Source: Craterostigma plantagineum (taxonomy: Eukaryota; Streptophyta; Magnoliopsida; Lamiales; Linderniaceae). From it: a stretch of 64,000 bases of DNA. Below are positions 34,150-45,476 of the stretch, piece after piece. The notes under the pieces are model-generated. The model saw only the letters and a program-made list of their open reading frames with translations, ran no database searches and was not told where the DNA came from. Numbering within the stretch: position 1 is the first letter of the stretch; every line of letters begins with the position of its first letter. Location of the stretch: contig JAPQWV010000493.1 of NCBI GenBank assembly GCA_027422505.1, positions 310,001 through 374,000 on the forward strand, given 5' to 3'. The translations under genes were made by a program, and so were the position numbers.

Positions 34150-35545
34150 AAAATTACACCCATATGCCATCTTCTTCAACAAACGATTGAAGAAAAAACA
34201 ACCTTCAACGAATACCAAAATTACGGTCTAAAGTCGGCTCAATCTCGACGTTAATGACCAAATAAGGTTAAATCGATGATAATTTCTCATGGGTGTCAAT
34301 AATCAATGAAAATTTTTGAAATTTATATTGGAATAATGTATTAAAAGTAGTTCGAAAATCTTGTTGAAACAAGGGAAAATCTTGACTTTATGCTGAACAA
34401 GGTGAAATTGATAGTGTGTCTTAATAATCAATGAAAATATTGACGTTAATCGCGATGAAATTTGACGCGGCCCATTATTGAAGCTTTTGCTAATAAAACG
34501 CTCGCTAAGTAACAATTTTTGCATTCTGGGTAACAGTTTATGTATTCCGGGTAACGCTTTATGCGTTCTGGGTAACAGTTCATGCATACTGGGTAACAAT
34601 TTACGCATTCTGGGTAACACTATGCCGTCTCTTCCAAACGATGAATGCACAAATCACGTTCAACGAAGACCAAAATTTACGAACTAAAAGTCGGCTCAAT
34701 CTCGACGTTAATGACCGAATAAGGTTAAATCGGTGATAATTTCCCATGGGTGTCACTAATCAATGAAATTTTTTGAAGTTTATAATGGAATAATGTATTA
34801 AAAGCATTTCGAAAATCTCGTTGAAACAATGGAAAATTTGGACTTTAATGACTGAATAAGGTGAAATTGATAGTGTGTCTTAATAATCAATGAAAATATT
34901 GACGTTAATCGCGATGAAATTTGACGTGGCCCATTATTGAAGCTTTTGCTAATAAAACGCTCGCTAAGTAACAATTTATGCATCCTGAGTAACAATTTAT
35001 TAATTCTGGGTAACGCTTTATGCATTCTGGGTAACAGTTCATTCATATTCGGTAACAATTAACGCATTCTGGATAACACTATGCATTCGTCTCTTCCAAT
35101 CGATGAATGCACAAACCACGTTCAACGAAGACCAAAAGTTACGATCTAAAAGCAGGCTCAATCTCGACGTTAATGACCGAATAAGGTTAAATCGATGATA
35201 ATTTCCCATGGGTGTCACTAATCAATGAAATCTTTTGAAGTTTATAATGGAATAATGTATTAAAAGTAATCCGAAAATCTCGTTGAAACAAGGAAAAATC
35301 TGAACTTTAGTGACCGAATAAGGTGAAATTGGTCGTGGGTCTTAATATTCAATGAAAATATTGATGTTAATCGCGAAGAAATTTGACGCGACCCATGATT
35401 GAAGCTTTTGCTACTAAAACGCTCGCTAAGTAACAATTTATGCATTCTGGGTAACAATTTATGCACCCTGGGTAACACTTTATTCATTCCGCGTAACGCT
35501 TTATGCATTCTGGGTAACTGTTCATACATATTGGGGTAACAATTT
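34150..35545. repeat. Tandem repeat block A in the MULE, about 460 bp x 3
   Basis: The anchor TCAACGAA.ACCAAAA occurs at about 34204, 34660 and 35122, giving periods of 456 and 462. Each unit contains CGGCTCAATCTCGACGTTAA, TCGATGATAATTTC and GCGATGAAATTTGACG, and ends with a 21-bp minisatellite of the form CATTCTGGGTAACAATTTATG, five to six copies per unit (34508-34620, 34970-35082, 35430-35545). Confidence 0.88.
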
Positions 35546-36640
35546 AATATGTGATTAGTTACTTTATTATTTTTCATATTTTATATTACAAACACGCTAC
35601 ATTCACCGAAATATATGAATTTACCAAGTTTTAGATGAAAATATATTGGTTTAGATTGTGATTTTCGCGGAGATTGTGTTGGAATTGAAGAAGTTGTAGT
35701 ATATAATATGAAAACAAGTAGAACTCTTCTTGAGAGAATGATCATGATTCTACCAAATTGATTCTACATCCACAAAACATTGTGGATCTGAACTATTAGT
35801 TGTTTATTACAATCCAATGGTCGACCTAACATAAGTGATTCAGCAAAGTTAATGACATCTTCAATTAATCATAAACATAAAACCTATGTTGTTTACTGAT
35901 TTCCTGCAGTAACAGTTTAACTGTGTTTCGTAACAATTTGTTAGGATAAAGTAACAGAAATTGACAGTTGGGTAACAATGTTACACAACACGAGTAACAG
36001 ATTACCTACTCGAAATAACAATTTAATATGTGAATAGTTTACTTTATTATTTTCATATTTTATATTACAAACACGCTACATTCACCGAAATATATGAATT
36101 TACCAAGTTTTAGATGAAAATATATTGGTTTAGATTGTGATTTTCGTGGAGATTGTGTTGGAATTGAAGAAATTGTAGTATATAGTATGAAAACAAGTAG
36201 AACTCTTCTTGAGTGGATGATCATGAGTCTACCAAATTGATTCTACTTACACAAAACGTTGTGGATCTGAACTATTAGTTGTTTACAATCCAAATGGTCG
36301 ACCTAACATAAGTGATTCAACAAAGTTAATGACATCTTCAATTAATCTAAATCACAAACCCTATGTTGTTTACTGATTTCATGCAGTAACAGTTTATCAG
36401 TGATCAGCAACAATTTGAAGAGGAGAAGATAACAGAAATTGATATGTCGGTAACAAGGAAACACAACACGAGTAACGGAATATATAGTCAAAATAACGAT
36501 TTAATATGTGATTAGTTTACTTTATGATTTTCAAATTTTATATTGTAAATACGCTACATTCACTAAAATATATCAATTTACGAAGTTTAGATAAAAACAT
36601 ATTAGTTTAGGTTATGATTTTAATCACAAACCCTAATTCA
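35545..36640. repeat. Tandem repeat block B in the MULE, about 480 bp x 2.3
   Basis: ACACGCTACATTCACCGAAA or a close variant occurs at about 35592, 36072 and 36550, giving a period near 480. Two complete copies and the start of a third can be followed by eye; each ends with a cluster of GTAACA words (35911-36000, 36385-36480). Confidence 0.85.
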
Positions 36641-36899
36641 CAAACTATGATAATTCTGGTAACATATAAACATATAACTAGTAACAGTTTTACACATATT
36701 GGGTGACAGATAATCTATGCTTGATAAAATTTAGACTCCCGCCCAAAATTCATCTCATTCTTGTTTCCCGCTCGAAATTTCACCGACAATTTAGTAACAA
36801 ATTTTGCCAACATAGTTACAGAAATGCATATATTAGTAACATATCCTGAGAATTCTACAAATCGGCCAAAACGAAAAAAAATACACCCAATTTTATAGG

Positions 36900-37590
36900 G
36901 TCGATCGTATTTTCGCGAAATTAAAAGATGAACGCCGGACGAAAGAGCAAAAAACGTGCCGCACCGAGCTGCCCATACTCTGGGTACTTCGACTATATAC
37001 ATATTAGATGTAATTGTTGCCAAAAACGGTTTTGATTTCATTATATTTTCGCAAATTAGAACCCTAAACATGATAACAATTAATTACAGTTAAATAACGG
37101 GTTTGGCAGACATAGTAACGAGTTTCGTAAAGTGAGTAACAACTTTGATGACAGTAAAAAAAAAACCCAAATTATTGGCGTCAATCGTATTTTTGCGAAA
37201 TTAAAAGATGAACGTCGGACGAACGACCAAATAATGTGCTGCTCCGAGCTTCCCGATCTATGGGTACTTCGAATTTATACATATTAGATGTAATCGTTAC
37301 CAAAAACGGCTTTGATTTCATCTTATTTTCGCAAATTAGAACACCACACATGGTAACAATTAAGTCTCGTTTAATAACGGTCTTGACAGATCTAGTAACG
37401 ATTTTGGCGGAAAAGGTAACAGATTTGGCACTTCGAGTAACAATTTGGACACAATAAAAAAATACCCAATTATTGGGGTCGTTCGTATTTTCGCGAAATT
37501 GATAGATGAAGGTCGAACGAAAGAGCAAATAATGAGCCGCACCGAGGTGCCCATACTATGGGTACTTCGAATATGTACGTACAAGATGTA
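36900..37590. repeat. Tandem repeat block C in the MULE, about 290 bp x 3
   Basis: CGCGAAATTAAAAGATGAACG or a variant recurs at about 36915, 37194 and 37492. Each unit then has a GGACGAA...GAGC word, a TGGGTACTTCGA word and CAAAAACGG.TTTGATTTCA. Copies are clearly homologous but diverged. Confidence 0.85.
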
Positions 37591-38070
37591 ATCGGTGCAA
37601 AAAATTTCTTTGATTTCATCTTATTTTCGCATATTAGAACCCTAAATTGAAAGATAAAAACTCATACACATCTTACATCTTGCTTCGTCAATACCACAAT
37701 ACATCCTACATTACACGCCCAAATTGGTTGGTTAGTGGGCATTCGAAATTTCCAACCTCGATTCACTGTAAAAACGAGATTCGTAAAATATACACTGTCG
37801 ATAACAATTTTCTGCAACGTAGTAACAGATAAAGTGTGGAAAATAACATTTCTCTAGACATTGATAACAATATAATCTAAAAGCATAACGGAAAGTCGCC
37901 GGAAAATAACGACTAGTTCAATATGTTGGGATGGGTAATTTCGTCAATACACAGTTTTCGTCCTTATCTCTGCAATTTTCAAAAAGGTGGTCCTTTAAAC
38001 TAATTTCATCTCTGACAGGGACTGAACCCTTTACAAACTTACAAACTGGGGACTGATTGCAAATTTCCCC

Positions 38071-38795
38071 AAGAATTAATCTCTTGTTGCTGTCTTCAAT
38101 GCAATGCGATGGACTTCCATCACTTGTCTGTCAGTCGATAATGTTTAAGTCTCAAAGAACCTAAATACAGTTCCTTGTTCATATGACTGCATCTACTCAC
38201 CAGAATCAGACAAGAATGTGCCAAGCTTTAATGCTTCTTCGTTGTATAGCTATCCATGTATTTCGATAAGGGTACTTCTTGATCTGATCTAAATCTGTGT
38301 AGCCTTGACCGTGGGCAGTGGAAACTTGAGATAATATCATATCAGTTTTTCTCTTATTAATACTTTTTTCTTACAGCATTAGGCGGAGGCAAGAACTGAT
38401 TAAGTGCCTTAAACATCGGTAAACAACCTGTCTGAGTCATTATTATTAGCACGTGGGGTTTGCAGCAAACTCATTAACAGGCCCTTAATTTGCACGAATT
38501 TAGCCTTAAATATCTTCTGTCCCCTCTAACCTGGAACATTACAGATAAGAAGCAGAGTTTCCAAGAAATGCTGATAGTGATATTCTAGCACTCGCTCTCC
38601 CTGCCAATGATTTACAGAGACAACTAGCTAAAACAGGCCGCTTAGTTTATTACAAGTATGTTGTAACAGTTTCTGTAAAAACATATGCAAGTCGGCAATA
38701 TAAAATTAGTTTCCATGATTCAATGTCCAGTTGGATATACAGATTACAGAGTCCCACATGCTAGATCATGTTCCTTCTCAAGTATCTCTCTCTCG

Positions 38796-38850
<55 letters not shown>

Positions 38851-38962
38851 CGATCTATATATATATTACCCATCATCAACATCTTCGCAGCACAAACCAA
38901 TAAGTTACCAGTAAGCTAAAACTAACAAAGGAAACACAGTTTAAAAAAAAGACAAAAAGAAA
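38071..38962. other. Upstream region of DUF1442 copy 2
   Basis: Right flank of the transposon and probable promoter of the second DUF1442 gene. No other gene is seen. A long CT microsatellite at about 38798-38846 lies about 120 bases before the ATG and is likely in the leader or core promoter. Confidence 0.45.
38798..38846. repeat. (CT)n microsatellite, about 49 bp
   Basis: Uninterrupted CT dinucleotides upstream of DUF1442 copy 2. Pyrimidine tracts of this kind are common in plant 5' leaders and core promoters (Y-patch, GAGA-type). Confidence 0.9.
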
Positions 38963-39678
38963 ATGGCTTGCTGGTCTTCAGAAAACGCCACTAATGCCTA
39001 TCTCAGGACACTGAGAATGGTAAGCACATAATAACCCATGTTCGAGTCTTAAACGAGAAGCAGTTTGTGTTCTTTGTATATGTTTACTCATTTTTCTTTT
39101 CGAAATTCTTGCAGGGAAAGACTGTTAACGAACCAAACGAAGCCGAGTTCATCTCAGCCTTAGCCGCTGGGAACAACGTGAAGTTCATGGTAATCGCTTG
39201 CTCTGGCCCAGCAGATTCATGTACGTTAGCTCTGATCGCCGCTTCACAGCAGACGAAGGGGAGAATTATTTGCATTCTCCGAGGTTTCGAAGAGCTAAGT
39301 TCATCCGAAGAAGTTCTGGGCAACGACGCCCAGCACGTCGAATTCGTCGTGGGAGATGCTAAAAATCTGATCTTGGAAAATTACGGCAAAGCAGATTTCG
39401 TGGCGATAGACTGCAATCTCGAGAACCATGAGTCCATCATCGCTGGGCTTTCAGAGAAATCCACACAGCGCAAAAGCAAGCTCATCGTCCTGGGATACAA
39501 CGCAATCAGCAGAGATTCATGGAGAAAAAGCGATACAAGCATGCAACTGCTTCCGATTGGAGATGGGCTTCTGCTCAAGAGAATCGAGGGAGGTTCAAAT
39601 CGAAGCAAGAACAGTAACTGGGTTGTGAAGGTTGACCGATGTACTGGCGAAGAACACGTCTTCAGGCCTCAGGGTTAG
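38963..39678 (+). CDS. DUF1442 family protein, copy 2
   Basis: 206 residues in two exons, 38963..39019 (57 nt, MACWSSENATNAYLRTLRM) and 39115..39678. The second exon gives GKTVNEPNEAEFISALAAG, GRIICILRG, VEFVVGDAKNLILENYGKADFVAIDCNLENHE, VLGYNAISRDSW, LLPIGDGLLLKR and NWVVKVDRCTGEEHVFRPQG. Paralogue of 32803-33500 with the same intron position. Function is unknown; the sequence suggests a Rossmann-type fold but I see no clear SAM-binding GxGxG motif. The CML13/14-type gene follows on the same strand, as in the matching Arabidopsis segments. Confidence 0.9.
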
Positions 39679-40113
39679 ATCTTCTGCGGGAAGAACTGTA
39701 CGAGCCTAAAGAACGATTTTTTACCTCCCACTCATGATTTTTGAGATGCTCTTCGTAGGTGTTGTGTAAGCATATTAACTGTAAATATTGATGTTTCTGA
39801 TCATATGATGAAATCCCATTTTCTGGATTCAATCAGTATTTGCTAATCCATGGCGGGTGACAATTGAGTTTGCACCACACGGTAATTTGAGCTGTCTGAC
39901 AAACTCAGTCCAAATTGTTTGGGCTTTCAATCGGCCCACCGAAAGGAAAAATAGGCCCATTAAGTAAAAATATAAAATCAGTCCCTAAACTCCATACTAT
40001 TATCAATGTAGTCCATCAGTTCACCTCCTCGCAGAATATCACCCTACCCTAAATCGAAATCCGACCAAAACAATTTGAGATCTCTCATCAAAATCTAGGC
40101 GAAGATTGAAAAG

Positions 40114-40557
40114 ATGGTTAAGGATCTGAGCGACGACCAAGTCTCTTCAATGAAGGAGGCTTTCACGCTCTTCGACACGGACGGTGACGGAAAGATTGCT
40201 CCGTCGGAGCTCGGCATCCTAATGAGGTCGCTCGGCGGGAATCCGACGCAGGCGCAGCTCAAATCCATCGTTTCCGAGGAGAAGCTCAACGCGCCGTTCG
40301 ATTTCCAAAAGTTCCTTGACGTCATGGCCAAGCATTTCAAACCCGAGCCCTTCGATCGACAGCTCAGGGACGCGTTCAAGGTGCTGGATAAGGACGGTAC
40401 GGGCTACGTCGTCGTTTCGGATCTGAAGCATATTCTGACCAGCATCGGCGAGAAGCTCGAGCCGTCGGAATTTGACGAGTGGATCCGCGAGGTCGACGTT
40501 GGGTCTGACGGGAAGATCAAGTACGAGGATTTCATTGCTCGTATGGTCGCCAAGTGA
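40114..40557 (+). CDS. CML13: Calmodulin-like protein CML13/CML14 type
   Basis: Single-exon EF-hand protein of 147 residues, very close to Arabidopsis CML13/CML14. These proteins are divergent calmodulin relatives reported to bind IQ motifs in myosins, CAMTA and IQD proteins. EF1 (residues 21-32, [12 protein letters not shown]) is canonical. EF2 is degenerate (no acidic loop around residues 57-68). EF3 (92-103, [12 protein letters not shown]) and EF4 (128-139, [12 protein letters not shown]) end in Asp or lack spacing and may bind calcium weakly or not at all. The end FIARMVAK is conserved. The start [17 protein letters not shown] fits the family. A 5' UTR is visible upstream with GGCCCA/GGCCCAT words at 39934-39960. 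Confidence 0.93.
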   Translation: MVKDLSDDQVSSMKEAFTLFDTDGDGKIAPSELGILMRSLGGNPTQAQLKSIVSEEKLNAPFDFQKFLDVMAKHFKPEPFDRQLRDAFKVLDKDGTGYVVVSDLKHILTSIGEKLEPSEFDEWIREVDVGSDGKIKYEDFIARMVAK

Positions 40558-41899
40558 TGAGGTGATTCCTTTTTTTTTCCCATTATTTTCTTCCGTTAGT
40601 TCTCTTTTCTGGTTGCTGGTTGTGCGTTTAGTTGAGACTACTGTGTTCTTGGGTCGTTCTTGTTGGTGGTGCTGATCCTTGCTATTCTGTCGGCGAGCTG
40701 ATTCATAACAAGGAAGTGGTCTTGAGGAATTTGTAGATCGTTAGTGACTTAAGTTTGAATTGGTTGTATGAAATATTTTCGTCGAACTTGTTTAACGGGT
40801 GGGAGAATGTGAAATGTGTTTATCGAATTGTGTAATCGGTCTTATGATTCGATGGTTAATGCAGTGTTATTTGAATATCGAAATCTTGTTGACACGTCAG
40901 TAACTTCTTAGCAAATTAGGCTTCGGATTGAAATCGACTAAATGCGTATGAACTGAATGTTCTAGGAATATAATATTTTCCCTGTTTGCTAAGAATTGTT
41001 TACGTTCTTCTTTCCGCAGGTAAAGGTTCTTATCTTTACTGTAAATTTGATGTTATCTAGCACCGAGACTGAGCGTATGCTTGGATGAATGACCTTAAAT
41101 TTGGATGAACACTCAAGTGTACTGTTAGCAGTTTCACTTTCTAATGACGGGAATTCCTGAACATGTTTTGCCATCGGCTAACGTCTTCAGCTTAACAAAA
41201 AGGGCTTCATTTTCTCTTCGCTTTTCTTGCAGGAGCTGACCTTCTAATGGCTAGCTGTGGCTTTTGAAACCCTCAATGGCTTTCTCTTTTTCTCGTTCCC
41301 AGATTAGCGTCTTCTTGTCCGGCTTGCCTGAATCTGCTTTCCATTGCATTGCCCTGTCTGTCTACTTATTACACAGTGGCAGTGCAGCAGTTTGTTGATT
41401 TTTAACCCCAAGTCTTGTGCTTGTTTGCATTTCAACTACTATTCATGTGTAGTAGTTTGTTTCAGCTTCCTACAACTGTGTGTATATGTATTAACTTAAC
41501 TGCCTACTTGTTAAATGCGTCTTGTTTCTCTGTATTAACTATAATCAGTGATGGTTAAACTGCAAAGAGCAGTGGGGCTTAAATCGCAGAGTTAAGGCTG
41601 TAAATTGTAATAAGTCTAGCCTAGCTTTTAAAGCTAAAAGAAAAACCAAATAAAAAACATCCAACCAAGAAAGATGGGTTGGGCTACTTGGTTCGAATTT
41701 GGGTGGGTTTTGGATGGGCCTTTGTAAGTTATGTTAATTTAGGTTTAGCTTCACCATTTGGCTCCTCCTCACAAGACATCTGAAATTCGCGAGATCTTCG
41801 GATTTTGCCTCCAAAGCGTTGAGAAAGTATCACAGTAGGGTTTTTTTTTTTTCTGGAGATCAATTCTTCTATCAGTGAAACGCCGCCGCAGCTGTAGAG
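40558..41899. other. Intergenic region between CML13-like and pICln genes
   Basis: Holds the 3' UTR of the CML gene; an intron in the 3' UTR or an unannotated transcript is possible (pyrimidine-rich TTCTTTCCGCAG at 41010-41021 and TTTTCTTGCAG at 41222-41232 look like splice acceptors). Near 41690-41720, GGGTTGGGC and GGATGGGCC words belong to the pICln promoter. No protein-coding gene is supported. Confidence 0.4.
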
Positions 41900-43396
41900 A
41901 TGGCCAGTGGACTCCGACTGATGACCGAGCGAACCGGTGAGGGTGCTGGACAGCCAATCGTAGACGGAGGACACGGCGAGGAGCTCATGCACGTCCAACC
42001 CTCCGTCTCAATCGCGTTCGGAAACCGCTCACCTGAATCGCCTGGAACTCTGTACATTACCAACAAGTAAGTACTATTTTTGCTAATTTTAATCGCTTCT
42101 TCTTACGGTGGTGCTTTTGCTTGAACGTTTTGATTTGTTTTGTTTTGTCGTGAAGGCAAGTGGTGTGGTTGAGTGATACGGATAGAGCTAAAGGTTATGC
42201 GGTTGATTTCTATTCTGTGTCGCTTCACGCGGTGTCCAGAGATCCCGAGGCTTATTCTTCTCCGTGTATCTATACTCAGGTTTATATTAACATCGTTATT
42301 TCAACCATGTTCTTAAAGTTTTTCTTCTGTGTTTGAAATGCATTTGACAAATCGCACCTGTTTTTTTTTTGTTGCTCCTTTTAGCAATCTAATAGCTTCA
42401 TTAAATGTTTTCTGCCATTTTCAATGAAAATCGTGATTATTTTGTCGCTGTCAATTGTGAAGTTGCTACTAACCGTCACATGTCACTGCTTTGATGCAGT
42501 TAAAAAGTATGTTTCTTCACAACTTGAATTTTACTCCTTTTACGTAGAGTATTTAACAACGACTGTATTATCTGTTTCTGAAGATTGATATAGGGGATGG
42601 AGATGACGAGATGGAGGATTCGGATTCTGATGGTGGTGAATCATTGAATTTATCAAAAGTATCTGAGATGAGATTGATTCCTTCCGATCCCAACGAGTGT
42701 AATTATCCTTTTTAACATCGCCAGACATGATTTCTCTTGTTCTTTTCTGAATCTCTTGTTCACATGCATTCATGCCCTCGTTTAAACAGTAGGTAGACTG
42801 TTTGAGGTATTCTGTGAATGTGCTGAGCTTAATCCTGACCCCGTTGAAGGTACTGATGAGAAGATGATGATGATTTGCTTATCATGCGAAAATTTCATAA
42901 TTTTAATTTACATGAGCACCCATTTATACCTCGTTGCAGAGGAAGAAGTGGAGCACAACTGGATTTTCAGTGCTGATCAATTGGAAAATGAGGCTCCAGC
43001 TAGCTTCAGTAATCAGTCTTTCGCATTCTTTTCTTCGATTAGCCTGTGCTTACAACTAAAAAATCCTGATACGTTGATTTCTTGATCCTTTAGCAATTGA
43101 CGACCAAGAATGGGACCTCCCCCCGAATCCAACTCACACAATTGGTGCTAACGGGAATCACGACTTGCTTCATTCTGTGGTGCAGGTATACTTGCTCGTT
43201 CGAGTCAGCTAGATTCATGGATTTATTAAATTTTCCATAATATGAATCTCTTTATCGGTTATTTCGAACTTGCATTTATGATGTGAATGTTTAAGTCCGT
43301 CTAATTCTCTTTTCCCACAAGCAGCTTCAAATAAACGACGGGCAATTCGAGGATGCGGACGAGGCCGAGCGCGAAGAGGAAAATGCTCATTCTTGA
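41900..43396 (+). CDS. ICLN: Chloride conductance regulatory protein ICln (methylosome subunit pICln)
   Basis: pICln chaperones Sm proteins for PRMT5-mediated arginine methylation and snRNP assembly. About six exons; exon 1 is 41900..42066 and the stop is 43394-43396. Reading across splices gives MASGLRLMTERTGEG..., a PH-like domain (SIAFGNRSPESPGTLYITNKQVVWLSDTDRAKGYAVDFYSVSLHAVSRDPEAYSSPCIYTQ), an acidic loop (DGDDEMEDSDSDGGES), SEMRLIPSDP...VGRLFEVFCECAELNPDPVE, then an acidic C-terminus (HNWIFSADQLENEA ... DDQEWDLPPNPTHTIG ... DADEAEREEENAHS). The acidic tail is the expected Sm-mimicking end. Small exons around 42780-42850 and 43095-43190 are placed by their GT..AG borders. It matches Arabidopsis At5g62290 as I recall. 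Confidence 0.88.
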
Positions 43397-45405
43397 GCGG
43401 TGTTGTTACTGTACTTTAGGACATCTTTAAATCTCTCATGTGGCTTGTCATAGATTATGCTTTAGGAATCAACTGAGGTATTATTGTATCATGTTAAGAC
43501 TTATTGCACCCTTTCTGTCACAATTATGTTAAAAGCAGCACAATTAGAACATTTTATAATTATGAAAGTAAAATTTATTCAAATATGCTGAAAATCCGAT
43601 CCATTCATATTCGTAGTATGCACCTCCTATACTAAAACATTACCATATCGATCTATTTTGTTTTTTTATTATCAGAAGGGTATCAAAAGATGCCTGACTA
43701 AGAAAGAGCCTCTGTTGCGTAGGGCCACGTTTCTCCTCGGAAAGTGGACCAAAAGGCCCACACTCGTGAGTGGCCCAAATCATTACGGCCGTGCGAGCTA
43801 CACTCGCCGCCGGCGGAGCGTAAACTACACGCTCCACTGCATCTCCTTTCTACTCAGTTGAGGAGGAAAGCCTTGCTATGTTTGGCCATGCAGGTACACC
43901 ATTAAGGACGGCTATTTATCATGTGATTCGAGATAATATTGTAAAAATATAAACTTAGGAATTACATGCGTGGGCCCCGCTGTCGAGCTTTTTTTGCCCA
44001 ACACAAACTGTTGATTGATATGGGACCAATTTAAGTAATCGATTATTATATACAATAGGGAGGGCGCCATTTACTCCGTGATTGGGAAGAATTATGAACG
44101 ATCGTCTTCCCACTTCGTGAACCAAGTAAGTAAAAGACAACTTTTCTCTTTTTATTAAAAAAAAAAAAAAAAAAGGAAAACGCGAGTCTATGTAAAATAC
44201 AAGTCATACGACGACGTATGTGCGTTATTTTAATATATAACGTTGAATTTTAATCATCGATCTTTTCTTTTTGCTTCGGTTTATAAATGAGCTCATGTAA
44301 CTACAAATGAATACATTGTACTGTTACTATTTTATTTAATCTTGAAATAGTGGTGGTGGGTCCACAATAAACTTGGACCAACACGCTCAAATTCCAAGAG
44401 ACAAAGAAAAAGGGGAACCACGATTATTATTACTATTACATAAGAAATGAAGTCCGTATCACGCATGTATACGTTATTCATTCATATATATACCGACGAT
44501 ATTAAGTATTTTCCGTACTACCATTATTAATCGTTACACCGTTTGAAAAAACACATTAGTTTATCGTGAACTGCATGCATCTTAACACAAAAATGGCTAA
44601 TTTTCAAATTCGGTTCATGTTAGGCCCCGACTACATTTATTTGTTTTTATGTGACGAATTAATAAATGTTTTGAAACTAAGTTTGCGTGTGGATTTCCAA
44701 CAATTCATTGTTTTATCGTAGGAAGAAAAATGTCCTACTAATGAACAAGTACTTGTGTCTCTTTATGGAGGCATTTGACTTAAATAGAGCCTCCTTTGTA
44801 AAAGCCAAGTGAATCAAATTGTCTACGATTGACAACTAAAGATAAAATTGAACACTAACTTGCATCATGTTTAATACATAAAATAAAATTAACTTGAAAG
44901 TCCCATTTAATAAAATGAGCAGGACATTAACATAATAGACATTAAATTTCACGGACGAGAATCATTTAAATTCCGGACTATGCTCTGGATTTTCCTGAAA
45001 ATCCTTAAATACACATGTGTAAAATGATAGCAATTTATTTTGATTTGTAGAGTTTGGTCGAAGTGGGGTTAACCTCAATATTTTACCACGTACGTTGAGC
45101 TGCCCAAATTATTTTAAATTTTCTGCAGAGGTCTAAGGCTTCAGGCTATATAATTCTGTAATAGCCTATGACTTCTATTACCATTATAAATGTCAAAATG
45201 AAATGGTTCACTGCAATCGATCTTAAATAAAAATGCCATACTTTCCAAATCCCCAATATACCCCCAATTTTCCCGCCAAAATATCATGACCCGACCCGAG
45301 ACATCGCCGTCGACCAACTCCGATTGGGCCCCACCTCACCACCCCTTCTTTTAAGAATCCATCTGTATTCCACTAGGCAAAAATATGACCATTGTCTTCC
45401 CTTAC
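43397..45405. other. Intergenic region between pICln and EXL3
   Basis: Two kilobases of AT-rich DNA with no supported gene. One A-run (44156-44174) and several ATATATA stretches are present; I see no transposon ends. A GC-richer island at 43710-43860 has short ORFs on both strands and no known motif. Confidence 0.4.
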
Positions 45406-45413
45406 TATAAATA
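45406..45413 (+). promoter_or_regulatory. TATA box of EXL3
   Basis: TATAAATA lies 71 bases before the EXL3 start codon, the usual spacing for a plant TATA gene with a short leader. A CA-rich leader (CCACACACACACA, 45429-45455) follows. Confidence 0.75.
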
Positions 45414-45476
45414 CAATCTTCATCTTCTCCCCACACACACACAAACACACACTCACTATCCAAAACCGTCGGAGAA

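Larger units (their letters stand above)
33998..38070. mobile_element. Nonautonomous Mutator-like (MULE) element, 4.07 kb, packed with tandem repeats
   Basis: The ends are long imperfect terminal inverted repeats: the first ~85 bases (GGGTAAATTTGCATTCAGTC ... AGTTTAAAGGACC) recur as reverse complement in the last ~85 bases (left starts GGGTAAATTTGC, right complement GGGGAAATTTGC). A perfect 9-bp direct repeat AAGAATTAA flanks it (33989-33997 and 38071-38079). Long TIRs plus a 9-bp duplication is the Mutator signature. The interior has no transposase-like coding sequence. Three blocks of tandem repeats fill it: about 460 bp x 3 (34150-35545), about 480 bp x 2.3 (35545-36640) and about 290 bp x 3 (36900-37590). 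The word GTAAC is spread through nearly all of it. It sits between two DUF1442 paralogues. Mobility would depend on a transposase from elsewhere. Confidence 0.88.

Noticed and set aside
34303..35577. Minus-strand ORFs in the MULE as real genes
   Set aside because: They derive from a 21-bp minisatellite and flanking repeat units and resemble no protein family; kept only as a finding.
33998..38070. A CRISPR-like or satellite array
   Set aside because: The repeats are long and internally diverged, lack regular spacers, and the whole lies between inverted termini with a target duplication in plant nuclear DNA.
43640..43861. Short GC-richer ORFs on both strands
   Set aside because: No conserved motif, no promoter or splice signals; chance frames.
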